A DNA stretch of 64,000 nt from Taenia hydatigena (GCA_036345935.2 JADWOT020000459.1:1-64000); one strand, 5' to 3'. Positions 1 to 11,713 are shown, counted from the stretch's first letter. Made by a program: numbers and translations. Notes: generated from the sequence alone by a model not told the origin.

Positions 1-1560
1 TGTTAAGGTTGTCACCGGTCATCTTAACCAAAGCATATGCTCTTCTTTCGTTGCGTTAAGGTCTGCTGTTAAGAAGCAAGGATCATTTAGGCCCCCTAAC
101 CCAAGCGTCACACTTAAGCACAGTTAAAGCAAACAAATGAATATCAGTTAGCGCAGGTTTACTCTCCACCTGTGCATTGCAGCCAATCTCTCGGTTCCTT
201 TAAGGTTACCTGAGGCCCCTCGACGCGCGCCGCGTTTGCTGCCTTACAGCAGGATTAAAATTTGTTCCATTCTATGAAACATTTTGAAAGCAAAAATTAT
301 AAAGTCTGATTAGTAGCTGGCCGTTATCACCTCCCGAGGTTCTACATAAGCGTGTGTGCAAAAATTTCATTGCCGGCACACATTATGAATGCAGCGTCCC
401 GAGACTTCCATGAAGGCAAAAGAAGGCATAATACTAGGGTCGAATAGATAAATATTCGATAAACAGAGGGAGCGGGGCTGCTGGCATGGCGCGGAGGCCA
501 GCTCCACCTGACTAGAGCAATATGGTCAGTCGGGACAAAGCACTACAATGGCCTTTAAGAAACATGGCATTTAGGACCATAAACATAAGTGGTAAAAATT
601 GACCCAGTAACATTTTTGTGTAGATCTAATGTTTTGAATCAAGTTGCATACAATATAGTCACTGTTTTGTAACCGGAGCGATGCAAGATGTTGCAGATGC
701 CTTCTCCATTTGCAAATTCGTGTTTTTTTAGAGGTTCTTCGTGAGCAACTCATTCACACCAGCATATTCCAATGTGCGGCTAATTTGAAAAGGACTTCAG
801 GGAAACAGCAGTACAGGCAGCCCTACACAAGAAAAGTGCACTCCAGAAAAAACATTTTGGTGCTGACGTAGTAGCGAGGCGATCAATCAACCGTTCTGCC
901 TTTGTAGTAAAGTTAGTCAATCGGCCGCGAGGACCACACACCTCGGCCAGCATTTTGACAAGGTGAAGTAGAAGTGTACGCTAAAACGACCAGTGATATG
1001 CCCAATGGTCACTCCTGCAAGGCAAAGTGGCATCCAACTGATCACGTTTCATCCCTACCACTAACATCACAACTTAACTTAGAGACCTCCCCTTCCGCCT
1101 ACTGACTAGCAATGAGCCTTCTGAAAGACAGCTTTCATTGTTGGATCAAATAACCCTGTTATCGCTAAAGGAACATTGTGGACTCTTGATGGCAACGCCC
1201 TAAAACGATAGAAGAAGGGAATGGAGACCATATTGCGTAATGTATTGGCTGCCGAAGCAACTCTTGTTAGCGTTATCGCTGAAAACAAAGAAAAGGATTG
1301 AAGCCTTAATAACCTAAGGTGGTACCAGCAGCAGTGCTAGAAAGCGTCATAGCAGCGAAATGACTACTTGAAAACCAAAAAACCTGAGTTCAGAGACCGA
1401 TTCAGTGGATGATCAAAGGCGCAGATTCCTCCTATGAGAACGCTATATTGATTTTGAAAAAGAGTGGATCTTGCTCCTCTGCACCACCAGTGTCATGCTT
1501 TCTCTGCGCCAAGTTTACACAGACAAGGTAGTCCATGATCAACGACTAAACACGTATGCG
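1..1560. other. No supported gene
   Basis: I see no convincing exon here. A 60-codon frame on the - strand at 1106-1288 has an amino-acid composition that could be coding and ends in a stop, but I find no clear splice partner. The rest is mixed-composition intergenic or intronic sequence. Confidence 0.4.
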
Positions 1561-1618
1561 TCAATTATGATACTTTGATGTCCAAAAAGAGGGTGCGTAA
1601 CTGTGTGAGGGGGATTGA

Positions 1619-1969
1619 ATGAATGAGAAAACAAAGAACTCCATCAAACATCGCGTTATGCAATTGCACTTTGATGATTTCATGGATGCTAGAAGTAAAT
1701 CGGCGAATCCATCTGAAGTTATGAACAATGTTGAAATGAAGCGCCCATCTTTTCCTCCAGCATGGGGCCATGTTGACGAGGCTTGTGGGTATCGCAAAAA
1801 TATCACATCCATACTCAATCAACGCATAGGACCAAATGTTACAGACAAAATAGTACCAGTTCAGGTATTGCAAACTACCAGAATGCGGCACTTGCAGTAG
1901 ATTACGCGGATCTCAGACCAGGCAAAGTACTAAAAATTATACCGAATTACGCAAAACTGCAGAATCAAG
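1619..1969 (+). pseudogene. FN3-like domain split between two reading frames
   Basis: Two overlapping open frames together look like one fibronectin type III domain. The first (from 1619) gives a Pro-led strand and a Trp followed by a GY pair, as in strands A-C. The second, from about 1783, gives a strand-E/F segment containing LRPGKVL and later LQNQG. This resembles LEPGKVV and LQNDSG in the clear FN3 exon at 63430-63738. The change of frame lies between about 1785 and 1870, so this is a frameshifted relic, a sequencing error or a missed short intron. The segment ends at a phase-1 donor (G|GTAGGG), which fits the phase-1 pattern of other FN3 exons here. The similarity is by eye. Confidence 0.35.
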
Positions 1970-2181
1970 GTAGGGATTGGGGAACACTTGTTAATGACAA
2001 GGCACTCGTTCCATGGTTTTTGTAGCGCTTCCCACTTAACGATTGACAAGTCCACGTCACATGTAATTAAACGCATTTCCCTGCAACACCCCTCTGCAGT
2101 CTGCGAATTCACGAACCACCCACCTCTGTGCTGTGCACAGATAGTAGTCTCGATCCCTTTACTCTCGCCTGCCACCTCGAG

Positions 2182-2360
2182 GAAGTGTCAAACCCGAAAA
2201 AGTCCTTTCAGACTCGGGCCATGTTCTTATCACTGAATTTGATCCGTTATATTACATATCAGAGAAAAGGACTCCGCTAGAAGGGCACGACTCTTGCACA
2301 ACTCCCCAAATCATAGCACGTGAATTAGCCAATAGGATGACAATTATAACAAAGGCATAT
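2182..2360 (+). CDS. Possible FN3-like internal exon
   Basis: A pyrimidine-rich tract ends in an AG at 2180-2181 and is followed by an open frame of about 59 codons with balanced composition. It contains SDSGHVLITEFDP, where a strand-B Trp would be replaced by another residue. Then comes a stretch of alternating hydrophobic residues compatible with strands E and F. The frame closes at a TGA that overlaps a possible GTGAAG donor. It could be the next domain of the gene whose last exon is at 2680-2913. The exon ends are tentative. Confidence 0.28.
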
Positions 2361-2679
2361 GCGTGAAGTCTGGCCCTTCCGACGGCCTGCATTTTGTCTG
2401 AGCCAATACGACCGAATGCCAGTGGAGGGAGCGATGTAATGCGGTGGGCGAAACCAGGTCGCTATAGCATGAGGAAGATAAAAAAGCTCTTAAAGCCATT
2501 GCGGGCCTTGTTCCAGTCCTATCTCATGCACAATTAGAAGGAGCGTTCAGACATTGCAGGAGTCAAGGATCTGCATAGCGTCTGGCACATTGCAACCACC
2601 TTACCTTCCCTCCCAAATAATACCTTAAGCCACCCCAAGTGACACCGTGGGTGATTGACGTAATCCTTTGCTTCTTGAG

Positions 2680-2913
2680 GCCGCGTACTGCAAGGAAACA
2701 CCACTGGTGGATCGCAGACTCCATTACACACATGACGGAGACAATGTCTGTCAGGTGGTGACAGTGTTATCTGATTCAGAGGGACTGACAAAAGCCAGAA
2801 TCACGCCTGACAAGATCGAGAAGCTTATGGCAAACTTCGATTTCACGAGTCCTCTTCCTCAAAATTATGACGATGGCTTTCACGTGGTTGCGTCGTCCAC
2901 CTGCCTTGAGTAG
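2680..2913 (+). CDS. Terminal exon with FN3 strand F-G and short tail
   Basis: The open frame of 78 codons follows a pyrimidine-rich stretch and AG at 2678-2679 and ends at TAG. Its first half contains CQVVTVLSDSEGL followed by ARITP, which has the spacing of the last two strands of an FN3 domain. A roughly 30-residue hydrophilic tail follows, ending in CLE. No transmembrane segment is visible, so the product, if made, would be secreted or end in the cytosol. It lies downstream of the FN3-like pieces at 1.6-2.4 kb on the same strand. I read it as the last exon of that gene. A second AG at 2693-2694 is an alternative start in the same phase. Confidence 0.42.
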   Translation, partial: AAYCKETPLVDRRLHYTHDGDNVCQVVTVLSDSEGLTKARITPDKIEKLMANFDFTSPLPQNYDDGFHVVASSTCLE

Positions 2914-3238
2914 AGTGAGTAGACCTTTGCTCACATCACTTTTCTTGGATGATTGGAAAGCATCCTGCTACAGACAATTCCCTATTTTGAAAACGTCGGC
3001 CCTTCTTAATGCTACTGCTTTCACTATTTGTGAATGGATACAACAACTACAGCCTATTTGTGCATTAATTATTTTATACAAATACATTTCCCCCAACAAT
3101 GCATTATGTACTCTCCAACACGTCTTCCATGCGACTTTCAGTCTATGGAGGGGTCTAATGAGCCATGCCATCGACGTTTAGTCAAAACGAAAGGGCGTCA
3201 ATGTGCAGGATTTAAACGCAATTACATAATGCACGCGT

Positions 3239-3244
3239 AATAAA
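3239..3244 (+). promoter_or_regulatory. Candidate polyadenylation signal
   Basis: An AATAAA hexamer lies about 325 nt after the stop at 2911-2913 on the same strand. It could end the transcript of the exon at 2680-2913. A hexamer alone is weak evidence. Confidence 0.25.
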
Positions 3245-4236
3245 ACGCATTTTACAAATCTCATTGTAGCTCTTTGAGAGCACGCTGAAGATAAAAGTTG
3301 ACATGGCACTTGAGAGGAATAAAAATGTTCAGCATGTGGAGAGAATTGGAGCTACTAGCGCAGCCAAACAGACAACACGGAAATAAGTCGATATGTTTAG
3401 AGAACGTGGGTTCTTTTTAGTGATTTAAGTTCACTGGTTTGAGGGGTCGTATTACTTCGTCGAAGTGTGTCCTTTAGCATATGACTTGGGTGATCAATGT
3501 AAAGTTGCATCCTTTTAGTGCTGGACGAATTTGTTCTGCTCTGTTAAGGTTAAATATGGCGCTAATAATGTCCCGTTACCTATGCTCCCTGCTAATCTGT
3601 TTCTTTAGTGGATCACGTTCACTATGCTGCCTCCTTTAGATGCCAAGGCGTACTCAGCCTTCTAGAAGTAATAAAGGAAAACAGAAAGATAAAAACCTTT
3701 TACAAAATTACATGTATCTTTTGCTGACAAACCTCGCAATATTAAGATTGTGCATTTATATGTTGTTAACATTTATTGTATACTTCCCCATTTGTGCGCA
3801 CTTTGTAAATTGCCATGTCTAGCATTTAACACTTAAATTTTACGCCTAAGTTAAAATTGTTAGTAATAACAATAATTGCTGTTTTGTCAAAAAAACATAA
3901 AGTCAAAAGTTTGTTTGTTTTACCGAATGAACCTTAAAGTGATTGGTCAGGTATGTATGCGGCTGGGATAAGTGCTGTGCATTTTTAGGGACCATTGCTT
4001 TGGGCTAATGAGCCTTTATCCGCTGTCAAAAGTTGGAAATTTAGTAAGTATTTGATACCTTTTTTACTACTTTCTGGTTGGCTAGTTGTTATCAGTTTTT
4101 AGGCGTGAGTTTGCTTCGTTTATACACATACTTGCTGGAGTAAATGTAAAGGCCTCTTGGTGCGACTATTAAGACGGTTTCTTTTCAAAGGCAAGGTCTC
4201 CCCACGTGCACTTTTTATTGTACAGCAGTAAATTAT
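3245..4236. other. AT-rich stretch without supported gene
   Basis: AT-rich sequence with many T-runs. The only frame above 60 codons (3640-3822 +) has low-complexity hydrophobic composition and no splice context. It is probably intronic or intergenic. Confidence 0.4.
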
Positions 4237-4850
4237 GCCTGTTTTGGCATTTTGCGAGGCTGTTTGTCTTTTTTAAATGACGTTGGCATTTGATTAATGA
4301 GGAGTGATTTTGTGGAGAGAAGTTATAACCTTACCAAGTGCCTGGCAATTGCTTGATGCTCTCTTGTGACTAAACACATATTGCATGTATACGTATGCAT
4401 GTACCTTTTTGCCTTCTTTATCAGTTTATATGTTAGACCAACCGTTTCCGAAATAGCTGCAGTTGCTGTGAAGACTTTTTGTTTATTATTTTCACTGCCC
4501 AGTCGCGTTGATTTTTCATGCAGCAGAGTAATTCTTGCGAATAAGTAGGATTGTTTTGGCTGTTTTCAAGGGGTTTGTTATTTCAGTAAGAATGAGTTTT
4601 GATTAATGCGGTCCAATTTGATGAAGAGACTTGTAACTTTGGTAAAGTGAACGCAAAAGCCTCATAATGTGACCGTCAGGGAGTTTTATTTTCCAACTGC
4701 AGTGCCCCACTCACGTACTCTTCTTGCTGTACGACACCCTAAGGGGCAAATCAAGATTGTTTTGGCAATTTGTAATTAGTTTACATTCTAATGACGGCGG
4801 ATTTTGTTGAGAGGAATGTTAACTTTGCTAGGTACGTGGCAACTACTCAT
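4237..4850 (+). repeat. Degenerate tandem repeat, at least three units
   Basis: Three segments align by eye, starting near 4304, 4604 and 4789. Each has the order: an ATGA/ATGC-type lead, a GATTTTGT- or AATTTGAT-like core, a GAGAG/AGAGA block, then GTTATAAC/TTGTAACT/GTTAACTT. Each ends in a CTTACCAAGTG-, TTGGTAAAGTG- or TTGCTAGGTAC-like block before a CAA-rich end. Spacing is about 300 and 185 nt, so units differ by large indels. Each is preceded by a GTTTTGGC-like block. A further weak unit may lie near 4020. No coding function is visible. Confidence 0.5.
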
Positions 4851-5009
4851 TATTTTCTCGCTAATAAGTATCCATCATATTTATACACCTTATTATCCCT
4901 TTTATTTGTCCGTTTCCATGCTAGAATAGACGTTGGAGAAGAAGCTGCAGCAGCAACGAGCAAGAATCTCGCCTTCGCTATCACTCCATACATTTCTTAG
5001 GTAAGATTG

Positions 5010-6411
5010 GATTGTGCCTAATGAGTCGTTGCTGTTTTTTTGGGTGCAGCAATAGAGTCGATGTGTGGTCTTATGTTGGGTGGAACGGTGCTTTTCGCGT
5101 TTACCCGTAGGTTCTTTATCCCGCATTGGATGTGTGGTGAAAGGTGGCCTATTTTTCCATTACTACGATATGCGTGTCGTTGGAGCACATATAGATAGCG
5201 GAGGACGGGAGGTGTTGATGTGATCCTCGCTGCGAAACATGTTGTGCAGGGGGCCTCGGTGATGGCTTAATCGTAGGTTCCTTAGCTTTGTGGGCATGAT
5301 TTGGTGTCTCTGAGCGAGGTAGACGCAGCAGCGGCAGGAACGGAGGAAGACGGGGTGGCTGGTGGGAAGCTTTGGTATCACTAGACAGACTACTTTGTAG
5401 CAGTCTTAAACGCTTGCTTGTTAAGGCGTTTCCTTTTTTCCTAAGAGTAGTTTTGTTTGTGGTCGTTAGCTTTGCAGCGCACTGGACCCTCGCTAATCAG
5501 CCTTTCCATTGCTCGGTTTTTTTCCTTTTCAGATGCCACAAACTTACTCTGGTATTGATGGTGGTGGTGAAGTAACATTTGATGTGTGGAACGGTAGGCA
5601 ATGCGAGATGTTGGAGTCATTCGCGGCGGCGGCAACGTCTCCGTCTCGGTTGTGCGATGCGGATGTCAGCAGGCATGGAGGCCACGGACTACTACTGCTA
5701 TTATATCTCCACCTCTTTGTCTTCGCCGGGCATGGGTGGGTGGCGGAGAGTGTAAAGGCTAGGGAAGCTCTGTCGTGGGTGTGTGAAAGAGTGGAGGAGA
5801 CGTTCTCTTACGACGACGAATGGAAGCGCTATGGACCAGGGTCCACTGGTGGCAGCTGCCGTATACTTTGCTTCCGCAGGTACAGAAATGTTTTTGCTGT
5901 GGGAGGGTGGCAGTTAATTTGTTGCTGACTGTACAGGCGATGAGTGGTGGTGCATCGTCTCAGAGGAAGTAAGCAAGTGAGTAGGTCTCCACTGTTGAGT
6001 GTGTTGGGCGCGAATTGTTAGAGGAGCGTCTTGCCGCTTCCACTACTACTGCGACTTAGCCCTGAGAAGGAGAATGGATTGAAAAGGAGTGAGTTGGTGT
6101 GTGTGAAGAGGAGGAAGTAAGGAGGCTGGGTGGCGCTTAGAGGGGAGGAGGGGGGAGGGAGACATGAACGCCAAGTAGGCGGTCGAGTTGGGCGGACAGG
6201 CTGTGGTTTACTATTCGGGAGGACTCGTGGTGGTCGCTCGTGTCGGCCTCAGGGTTGAGTGCGCCTTTGTTGATCTGTGTTTTGCTCACATAAAGAGGGC
6301 GAGGAGGCGTTTACATCTTACAGCTCTTCCGTATTCCACGTGCGGTGAGTTCCTGCGCACACTACCGGTTGGGCGCGGCTGCGTTGGCTCGGGCGGCGAC
6401 TCAGCTTTCCT
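5010..6411 (+). other. GC-rich region, possible promoter or 5' region
   Basis: Base composition rises clearly over the flanks, with frequent CG dinucleotides, GGAGG and GCGGC motifs and few A/T runs. This is the only such island in the window. It immediately precedes the candidate first exon at 6412, so a promoter or 5' untranslated role is reasonable. It also contains the open frame described at 5533-5928. Confidence 0.35.
5533..5928 (+). CDS. Unrecognised open frame with a leucine-rich hydrophobic segment
   Basis: The frame begins with ATG directly after a strong T/C tract and CAG (acceptor at 5531-5532). It runs about 131 codons to TGA, the longest frame in the GC-rich region. A leucine-rich hydrophobic stretch (LLLLLYLHLFVF) sits about residues 55-67, with a charged Glu-rich part and a Gly/Ser-rich part after it. 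A donor-like G|GTAGGC near residue 20 could instead make the first 61 nt a short phase-1 exon. I do not recognise a family, and the composition may simply reflect the GC-rich background. Confidence 0.25.
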   Translation: MPQTYSGIDGGGEVTFDVWNGRQCEMLESFAAAATSPSRLCDADVSRHGGHGLLLLLYLHLFVFAGHGWVAESVKAREALSWVCERVEETFSYDDEWKRYGPGSTGGSCRILCFRRYRNVFAVGGWQLICC

Positions 6412-6912
6412 ATGCCTTGCTTCCGTGCGGGCCTCTGCTTCCGTCGGCGCCGCTGGTTCCACCGCTGCCGTGTACGCGCGGACATCGCCACCGACGAAGA
6501 CATTCGTTCATCCACCGATGTCTACAACAACAACAGTTTTGTAAGCGCCTTGCATTCATTAGTTGTTATTAATGGCGTCTGCCCATCTTGTGGATACACG
6601 AGAGCTTAAAGTTTTTACAGACTCACCTTGGATAATATGTTTTGTCTAGGTGTACAAGTGAATTATCCATATCGAGTTTCCTGCCTTTCTTGGATTCCTG
6701 CAAAGCCTCTATGCAGTTGACTTAGCCATTGAAATGCAAGTGCTGTAAACAAAACCAAACCAACGGTGATATGCTTGTGGCAGGTTATATCAATGCTTGT
6801 TTAAAATACGGGTTTCTTACAAAAAAACACGGCTGATAAGGTGTTGTTTTTACAGTTATCAGGTTTCTTGTATCCTGAAAAGGTAGAAAATCTTGAAGAA
6901 AAATACAAATAA
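6412..6912 (+). CDS. Possible small two-exon gene (exons 6412-6540 and 6856-6912)
   Basis: Exon 1 starts at ATG 6412 and gives 43 codons: an Arg/Cys-rich start, then an acidic ATDEDIRSSTD stretch. It stops at a phase-0 donor GTAAGC at 6541. After an intron of about 315 nt, a T-rich tract and TACAG at 6851-6855 open a phase-0 frame of 18 codons, with YPEKVENLEEK, to TAA at 6910-6912. An AATAAA overlaps the stop and could be the poly(A) signal. Predicted product is 61 residues. It could also be only a 5' exon of a longer gene, because GTAGAA at 6883 would make exon 2 a 27-nt micro-exon. No family is recognised. Confidence 0.35.
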
Positions 6913-9437
6913 AGTATTTTGCAGCCTTAAAGTACTAGCAGCAGGCAGTATTTGCGGTTGAACTAATTGGTGGAAAGGTCTAAACGCATTTAAGGGTGTA
7001 AATTCTATTTTTACCAACTGCAATCATGGAGAGAACGCTGGCTTCTCACTAATGAGAACATTAGAAAAAGGCGAGTTGGTAAGCACTTTACTTTAAGAAG
7101 TCGTTGAATCAGGAAGTGCGGCGATTGGGTGCCGCACGGAGCGATTGAATCGGTCCTTCCCAATAGTAAAGGACGATGATTTGAAATTTGCATATTTCAC
7201 GGTGGTTGGTGAAGACTGTTTCAGCGACTGATGCAGTACATTCGAGAAGGTTGTGACTATAGCAGTGAAGGAAACAAGTTTTCTAGCAGAAATGTGAAAT
7301 TGTGTCCACTCGAGTGTATGATCAATGTGGCTCTGATTGCAACCAGTGCTTAAGTGATGCTTTCGCCTCGATTCTCTCAACTTGGTTAGTTGTAAATGAA
7401 ATGGCCAAAATTATGCGGTGGCGGGATGGAAATTTTAATCATAAATTAATTGCGCTTGTTTATCCCGACTTACCGGAGGTAGTAGCGGGGGCGTACATTT
7501 GCTTGGAATAATCCTCTCTCTTTAGTGTTAGGGTGATGTGAAAGTGAATAGGAAAATGGTGATGTGTTTGAATTGATGGAAATGGTCCCTTTTGCACTTG
7601 CAGCAAGCCAAGCGGTAACAATGTGTCACGGAGTGGCCCCGCGGACACATTGAGGTGAATGCTCGGACCGATTTTCCGCCCGTATCGGTGGAGGTGTGGT
7701 GGCAGAGGTGGTAGTGCCGGCGATCCTCCCACAACGATCTATGGCTTCATTGGGCAGTCTTGAGGTGCTGTTTAGCGACTCATCCACCCACCGGCCCATG
7801 CTCTGCCCGATGTTATCGAGGCCACAGGGTGTTTGGAAGAGGTGGTTGAAAGTACCCTCCCGTCCGTACACAAAACCACACTTGAATTTGTTCCCCTCGC
7901 CTGCCCTGCCCTTCTCTCTCTTCTGCCGTCAATGTTACTGCTGCTGCTGCTCTTTGCAGTAATGCGAATACTTACTGTTGAAACCAGCAGCTAGCAGCTC
8001 TTCTCAACTGCGTTCGTGCCAATAATGAATTGCCGTTGTTGTTTGTCATTGTTTAAATGAGGACTAATCATGCCCAGCACAAGCCCATTTTTTTATTGAA
8101 GACACTTGTCGTCTCATCAACCACATGTGGTGATTTCTTTCACAGTCTTGGCGTCCCTAAGTTACAGAAAGCAATGAGGGAATGAATTTACGTTTTTTAG
8201 TTAATATAAAGCAGAAAGGGCGGATTTGCTTTGGAAATAATAAAACGCGGACTCGGCATTATTAGTAGGGAGAGAGAGAATTTCGAGGGGAAAGCAGGGA
8301 AATTGTCAATTCATGCAGTCTCGCGAATAACATTGCAGTTCTCTACACAAATCTTTGTCGCATCAAAAATACTGGCATCAGCAGCGACAGGAGCACCACT
8401 GAAATGCAAAGCTAGGCGTCCGAACACCACAAACGTCGACTGCATTGTCAAAAAAGTGATTCTTCAACGATGCTCGCTCAGTAATTTGCTGCAAATAAAA
8501 TGCAAATTTTGCTAACTTCAAAGCCGCTTTTGGACTTTGCTCGAGATGCCGGTTGAGAGGGGACGTATTCCAAACAAACAAGTCAACGAAGGGTCAGACA
8601 AGTGGGGACAGTTTATTAAATGCGGAAGTTGACTGTGCGAACTCGTAGCTTATCAGTGGCAGCGGGGGCCAGCGCAGGTCCTGTGTGATGGCGAGAGGAA
8701 ATCAGGGCAACATCAGCAGTTGGTTTTAGCTTTCACCAATGCATCAGCATTTAATTTGCCCAACATATAAACATTTGACTAGCTTGTTACAGGAGAGTAT
8801 TTTGCTTGAAATAACATCTGGATTTGGCACCACGATGAATGCTTCACAAAACCTTGTGCACTCAGTCTTACAATGTTTGCTAAAGTGGAACGTCCACTTA
8901 CTCGGAGATGTTGTGCCTACCAATGGAGCAAGGAAAATGTCGCATTTATAGTTGTTTGATGATATTGATGGAGGGAGTGAATGCTCACTTACGCGAGGAC
9001 GTAGTAGCTGCTAACATAAAATAAAAAAAAGAAGACATCACATTTGAATGTTGAGTAGCTTGCCCTCTCTTTCTAACCGAGCTGTTAGGCATTAAAACGA
9101 ATCTGCTTAAAGTGTTTGCACGGAGCCAATGTAGCGCTGTCCATCCACACTTGATTAAGCAGTTGTTTCAGGCCACTTCTGATGGCTTTGGTAGCAAAAA
9201 CGAGTGGTTTTATTAGGATCAAGCAAAGTGAATGTTAAAACGGAGAGGCAACACCGCCTCCGTGCGTGTAGCATTCGCCAAATGCGAGCAATTCACCTTC
9301 CTCTTTCCAGTCGCCTAAACTTTGCAACACGGTCTACACGAAAGCAAATAAGGACATGGGATGCATTCTAGGCTAGTGAAATCCGCTTGTTCTGTTGTAG
9401 GTGGTGCTTGAAAGAATCACTTTGCACCTAAACTTAC
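6913..9437. other. Weakly coding-like sequence, no confident gene
   Basis: Open frames occur on both strands. At 7302-7511 (+) a 69-codon frame has balanced composition and a possible GTAGTA donor near 7480. At 7626-7871 (-) an 81-codon frame has a Thr/Pro-rich end, and at 7528-7734 (-) another frame has paired Cys/His residues (HCYRLACCKCK) but too few for a recognisable zinc domain. At 8231-8515 (+) there is a basic frame. A CTG run sits near 7940. None has enough splice or homology support to be called. Confidence 0.3.
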
Positions 9438-9467
9438 CCCTGCATTCTGCCACTTCCGGTGAAGTTC
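9438..9467 (-). CDS. 30-nt micro-exon, phase 1-1, GTSPEVAEC type
   Basis: Read on the - strand, a TTTAG acceptor is followed by exactly 30 nt and a GTAAGT donor. In phase 1 it encodes a GTSPEVAEC-like decapeptide. It is a close copy of the + strand micro-exon at 15699-15728: same length, same phase, GTSPEVEEC peptide, and donor-side intron bases that also match. Keeping both splice sites and length between copies is good evidence that this is an exon and not chance. The Pro/Glu/Ser-rich peptide would be a linker after an FN3-like domain. Confidence 0.6.
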
Positions 9468-9518
9468 CTAAAGGCAACATTGTGCTTCTTACTAAACAGT
9501 AGTCCCAGTTTGCCAGAC

Positions 9519-9568
9519 CTCTATTCAAGGATCGTGCGTCCACACTCAACAGGAGAGTTTTGTCCAAC
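9519..9568 (-). CDS. FN3-like strand-F exon piece upstream of micro-exon
   Basis: On the - strand a short open stretch encodes TLLLSVDARS and ends in a phase-1 boundary (G|GTCTGG). It resembles TYLTVSVDYAQS, the end of the exon at 15360-15525, and stands in the same position, just 5' of the GTSPEV micro-exon. The upstream limit is uncertain: a stop lies a few codons before it, so the remaining domain is either in another exon or lost. It supports a - strand paralogue of the 14-16 kb gene. Confidence 0.35.
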
Positions 9569-9569
9569 C

Positions 9570-11450
9570 TTAGCACAAATTATGATTTACTGCCGAATGC
9601 TTGGCACAATTGCTGACGTTTGATAATGCCGCTCACTGCTTTGTGTATAATCCATTAACACTGACAAGAATGATGTTCCAGACAGTCAAACAAAGTTGTC
9701 ATAGTGCCCATCAGGTCGTGTGGTAAAGTGCCCATGAAAAACTCGCAAATTTGTTGTTGCGCGTTTCTCCAATTCTACTGCAAAATTAAATGTTTGCACT
9801 GGGGCTTAGCAAAGAGGTCGGTTAGAGATGTCCGGAACCGACTTGATGGCTCTTAAACTCCCCTATCAAACACACAAACAAATAAAACACTGAGTGCTTC
9901 AAGCGCTTTGAACTCACCGCACATCGTCTCCTTGTTAGAGTAAATAAAACAATTTATTTAGAATACACAAGTTTCTTCACCCCATTTTCACCTCTGATGT
10001 AATGAATTACTTCTGTTCGTACTTGAATAACCTACTGAATAGTCCACATTATATCTCACATTGTTGCAGCAAAAGTGACGTCACCAATTAAGTATTTTGT
10101 CTCTTGAAATGAACTAACAATGCGTGAAGTGTACATGAGAAGATGAATATAGGCATGCTTTCGCCTTCGTAGCATGGACTGCCCTAAGCGTCGCCTTTGA
10201 ATATGCACTTGCCATCATTAAACGACATTAGCTCCTTCGATGTTAAAGTCGATATCTGCGTCACCTAAAATGCCTAACGATTGCAAGGATTGGCGATGAC
10301 TGTGCTGGAATTATTCACATCTACCAAAACTACTTGATAATACTTGGAGGGTGCATTCAGAGACACCTACTTCATTCATTCAGGAGCTTTATGCGCGCAT
10401 AATCGAATCCTTACACTTACCAAGTCTTTATGGGACCGATGGTTCATTGAGTCCGATTGCCCCGCTGGTCTTCCCACTACTCGAGATCCCCATAGCGCAG
10501 GGCTTTGGTCGTCTTTAAGGAAGAAATATGTGTTTCACCCACTTTCCGCTTTCATAATACACTGGCTTGAGATGAGAACCATAAACTGAAAAGCAAATGA
10601 AAACATCAAGTGACCAAGAAATGATAGTGGTGCTGTAAGTGCATACCCATGCCAGTATGCCACACAGAAAAGGATTGTGATCGCTTCCTACGTGATCTGT
10701 CTCTGGTCCCCAAGAAATGTCCAGTACGTATTAATAATCGGCCTATCTTGATGCCACCAATTTGATTGGAGTCTTTCTAATGCTTTAGCTGCCAAACCAA
10801 TTATGCTGCTTCGTAGTGGTCGCGCATTGTTTGATTGCAACCGGATGAAGAATTAGCTTATCGAAGCGCATGCATCGAGAAACGCACTTGCAAAGTGAAA
10901 AATTACTTCCAGCTAACTTTGGCTAGCATTGCATCAAGCAATTCCATTCTCCTTCATTTCAAGCGTTAGTATTGGGAGTTTCGTGCATTAAGACTAAAGA
11001 CGTCAGTAATGCATGGCTTAAAATGCTAATTCTCATGCCTGTACACCTGGGTGGCGATTGGCCGGTTGCACCACTTCTTCTTCTTGCTTATTGACAGACG
11101 CAGAGCAATTTGTGCCACTGGCTTGTAGTCATTTCATTGGTTTGTTGTTTCCACTGGCTCAGAGCATGCAAAATTATGGCATCTGAGACGCCCTTAGCAT
11201 AGTTGGCGGCTATTTTATTATTTTGTGAACAATGATTTTGCTTGACAAAACGTCGTCGCACATTAAGCTTCTTCTTCTTACAATGGAGTGTTGAACAAGG
11301 AAGGGCTTGTGTCATTAAATTTACTGCCAAAAGGAAATGTGCAGCAATATGAAGAATACGTCTAGAGCAATAAAGATTTATCAAAATGGTACTGGTAAAT
11401 TGGGTTGGCATACGACTTCTTCTAAGTGAATGAAATGCTAAAATTTGCAG
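9570..11450. other. No confident exon
   Basis: If the - strand paralogue at 9.4-9.6 kb is intact, its 5' exons should lie here. I cannot define them. A 107-codon - strand frame at 11088-11411 has a Lys/Arg/Asn-rich composition and no clear splice sites. A - strand piece ending in a GTAAGT donor near 10420 is a weak candidate. Confidence 0.3.
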
Positions 11451-11713
11451 ACGTCATATGTGGTCCTGCTCATGGTGTACGGTTGGGAACTATATTCGCT
11501 TGCTGACGGGCAAAATACCATTGCAGTTTGGTGGATCAACGAGCAAGGCATAGTAGAGGTGCCATGCCTGGTGCTGTTTTCATTGTCAATGTCCTTTCGG
11601 ATTTTGGCAACACCATCCTCCTACTTGAAATGAAATTGGGAGTGCGACTGATTGACGCAAACTTAAGTCTCGTTCAGGTGCCGCAAAAGCAAGCACTGAT
11701 TGTGAAGTATTAG
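11451..11713 (+). CDS. FN3-like sequence, two halves in different frames
   Basis: After TTTGCAG, one frame gives an N-terminal half with TSYVVLLMVYGW. An overlapping frame gives MPGAVFIVNVLSDFGN, a good match to the FN3 strand E-F turn (PG, then V-x-V and a Gly). This is followed by about 30 residues to TAG at 11711-11713. The halves overlap in sequence but not in frame, so either a short intron separates them (an AG lies at 11525-11526) or a frameshift has occurred. NVLSD also recurs in the terminal exon at 2680-2913 as TVLSD. If the final frame is used this is a terminal exon without a membrane anchor. Confidence 0.42.

Noticed and set aside
7528..7871. Zinc-binding domain on the - strand (Cys/His cluster)
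   Set aside because: The Cys and His spacing does not match RING, LIM or nuclear-receptor patterns, and the frame changes in mid-segment.
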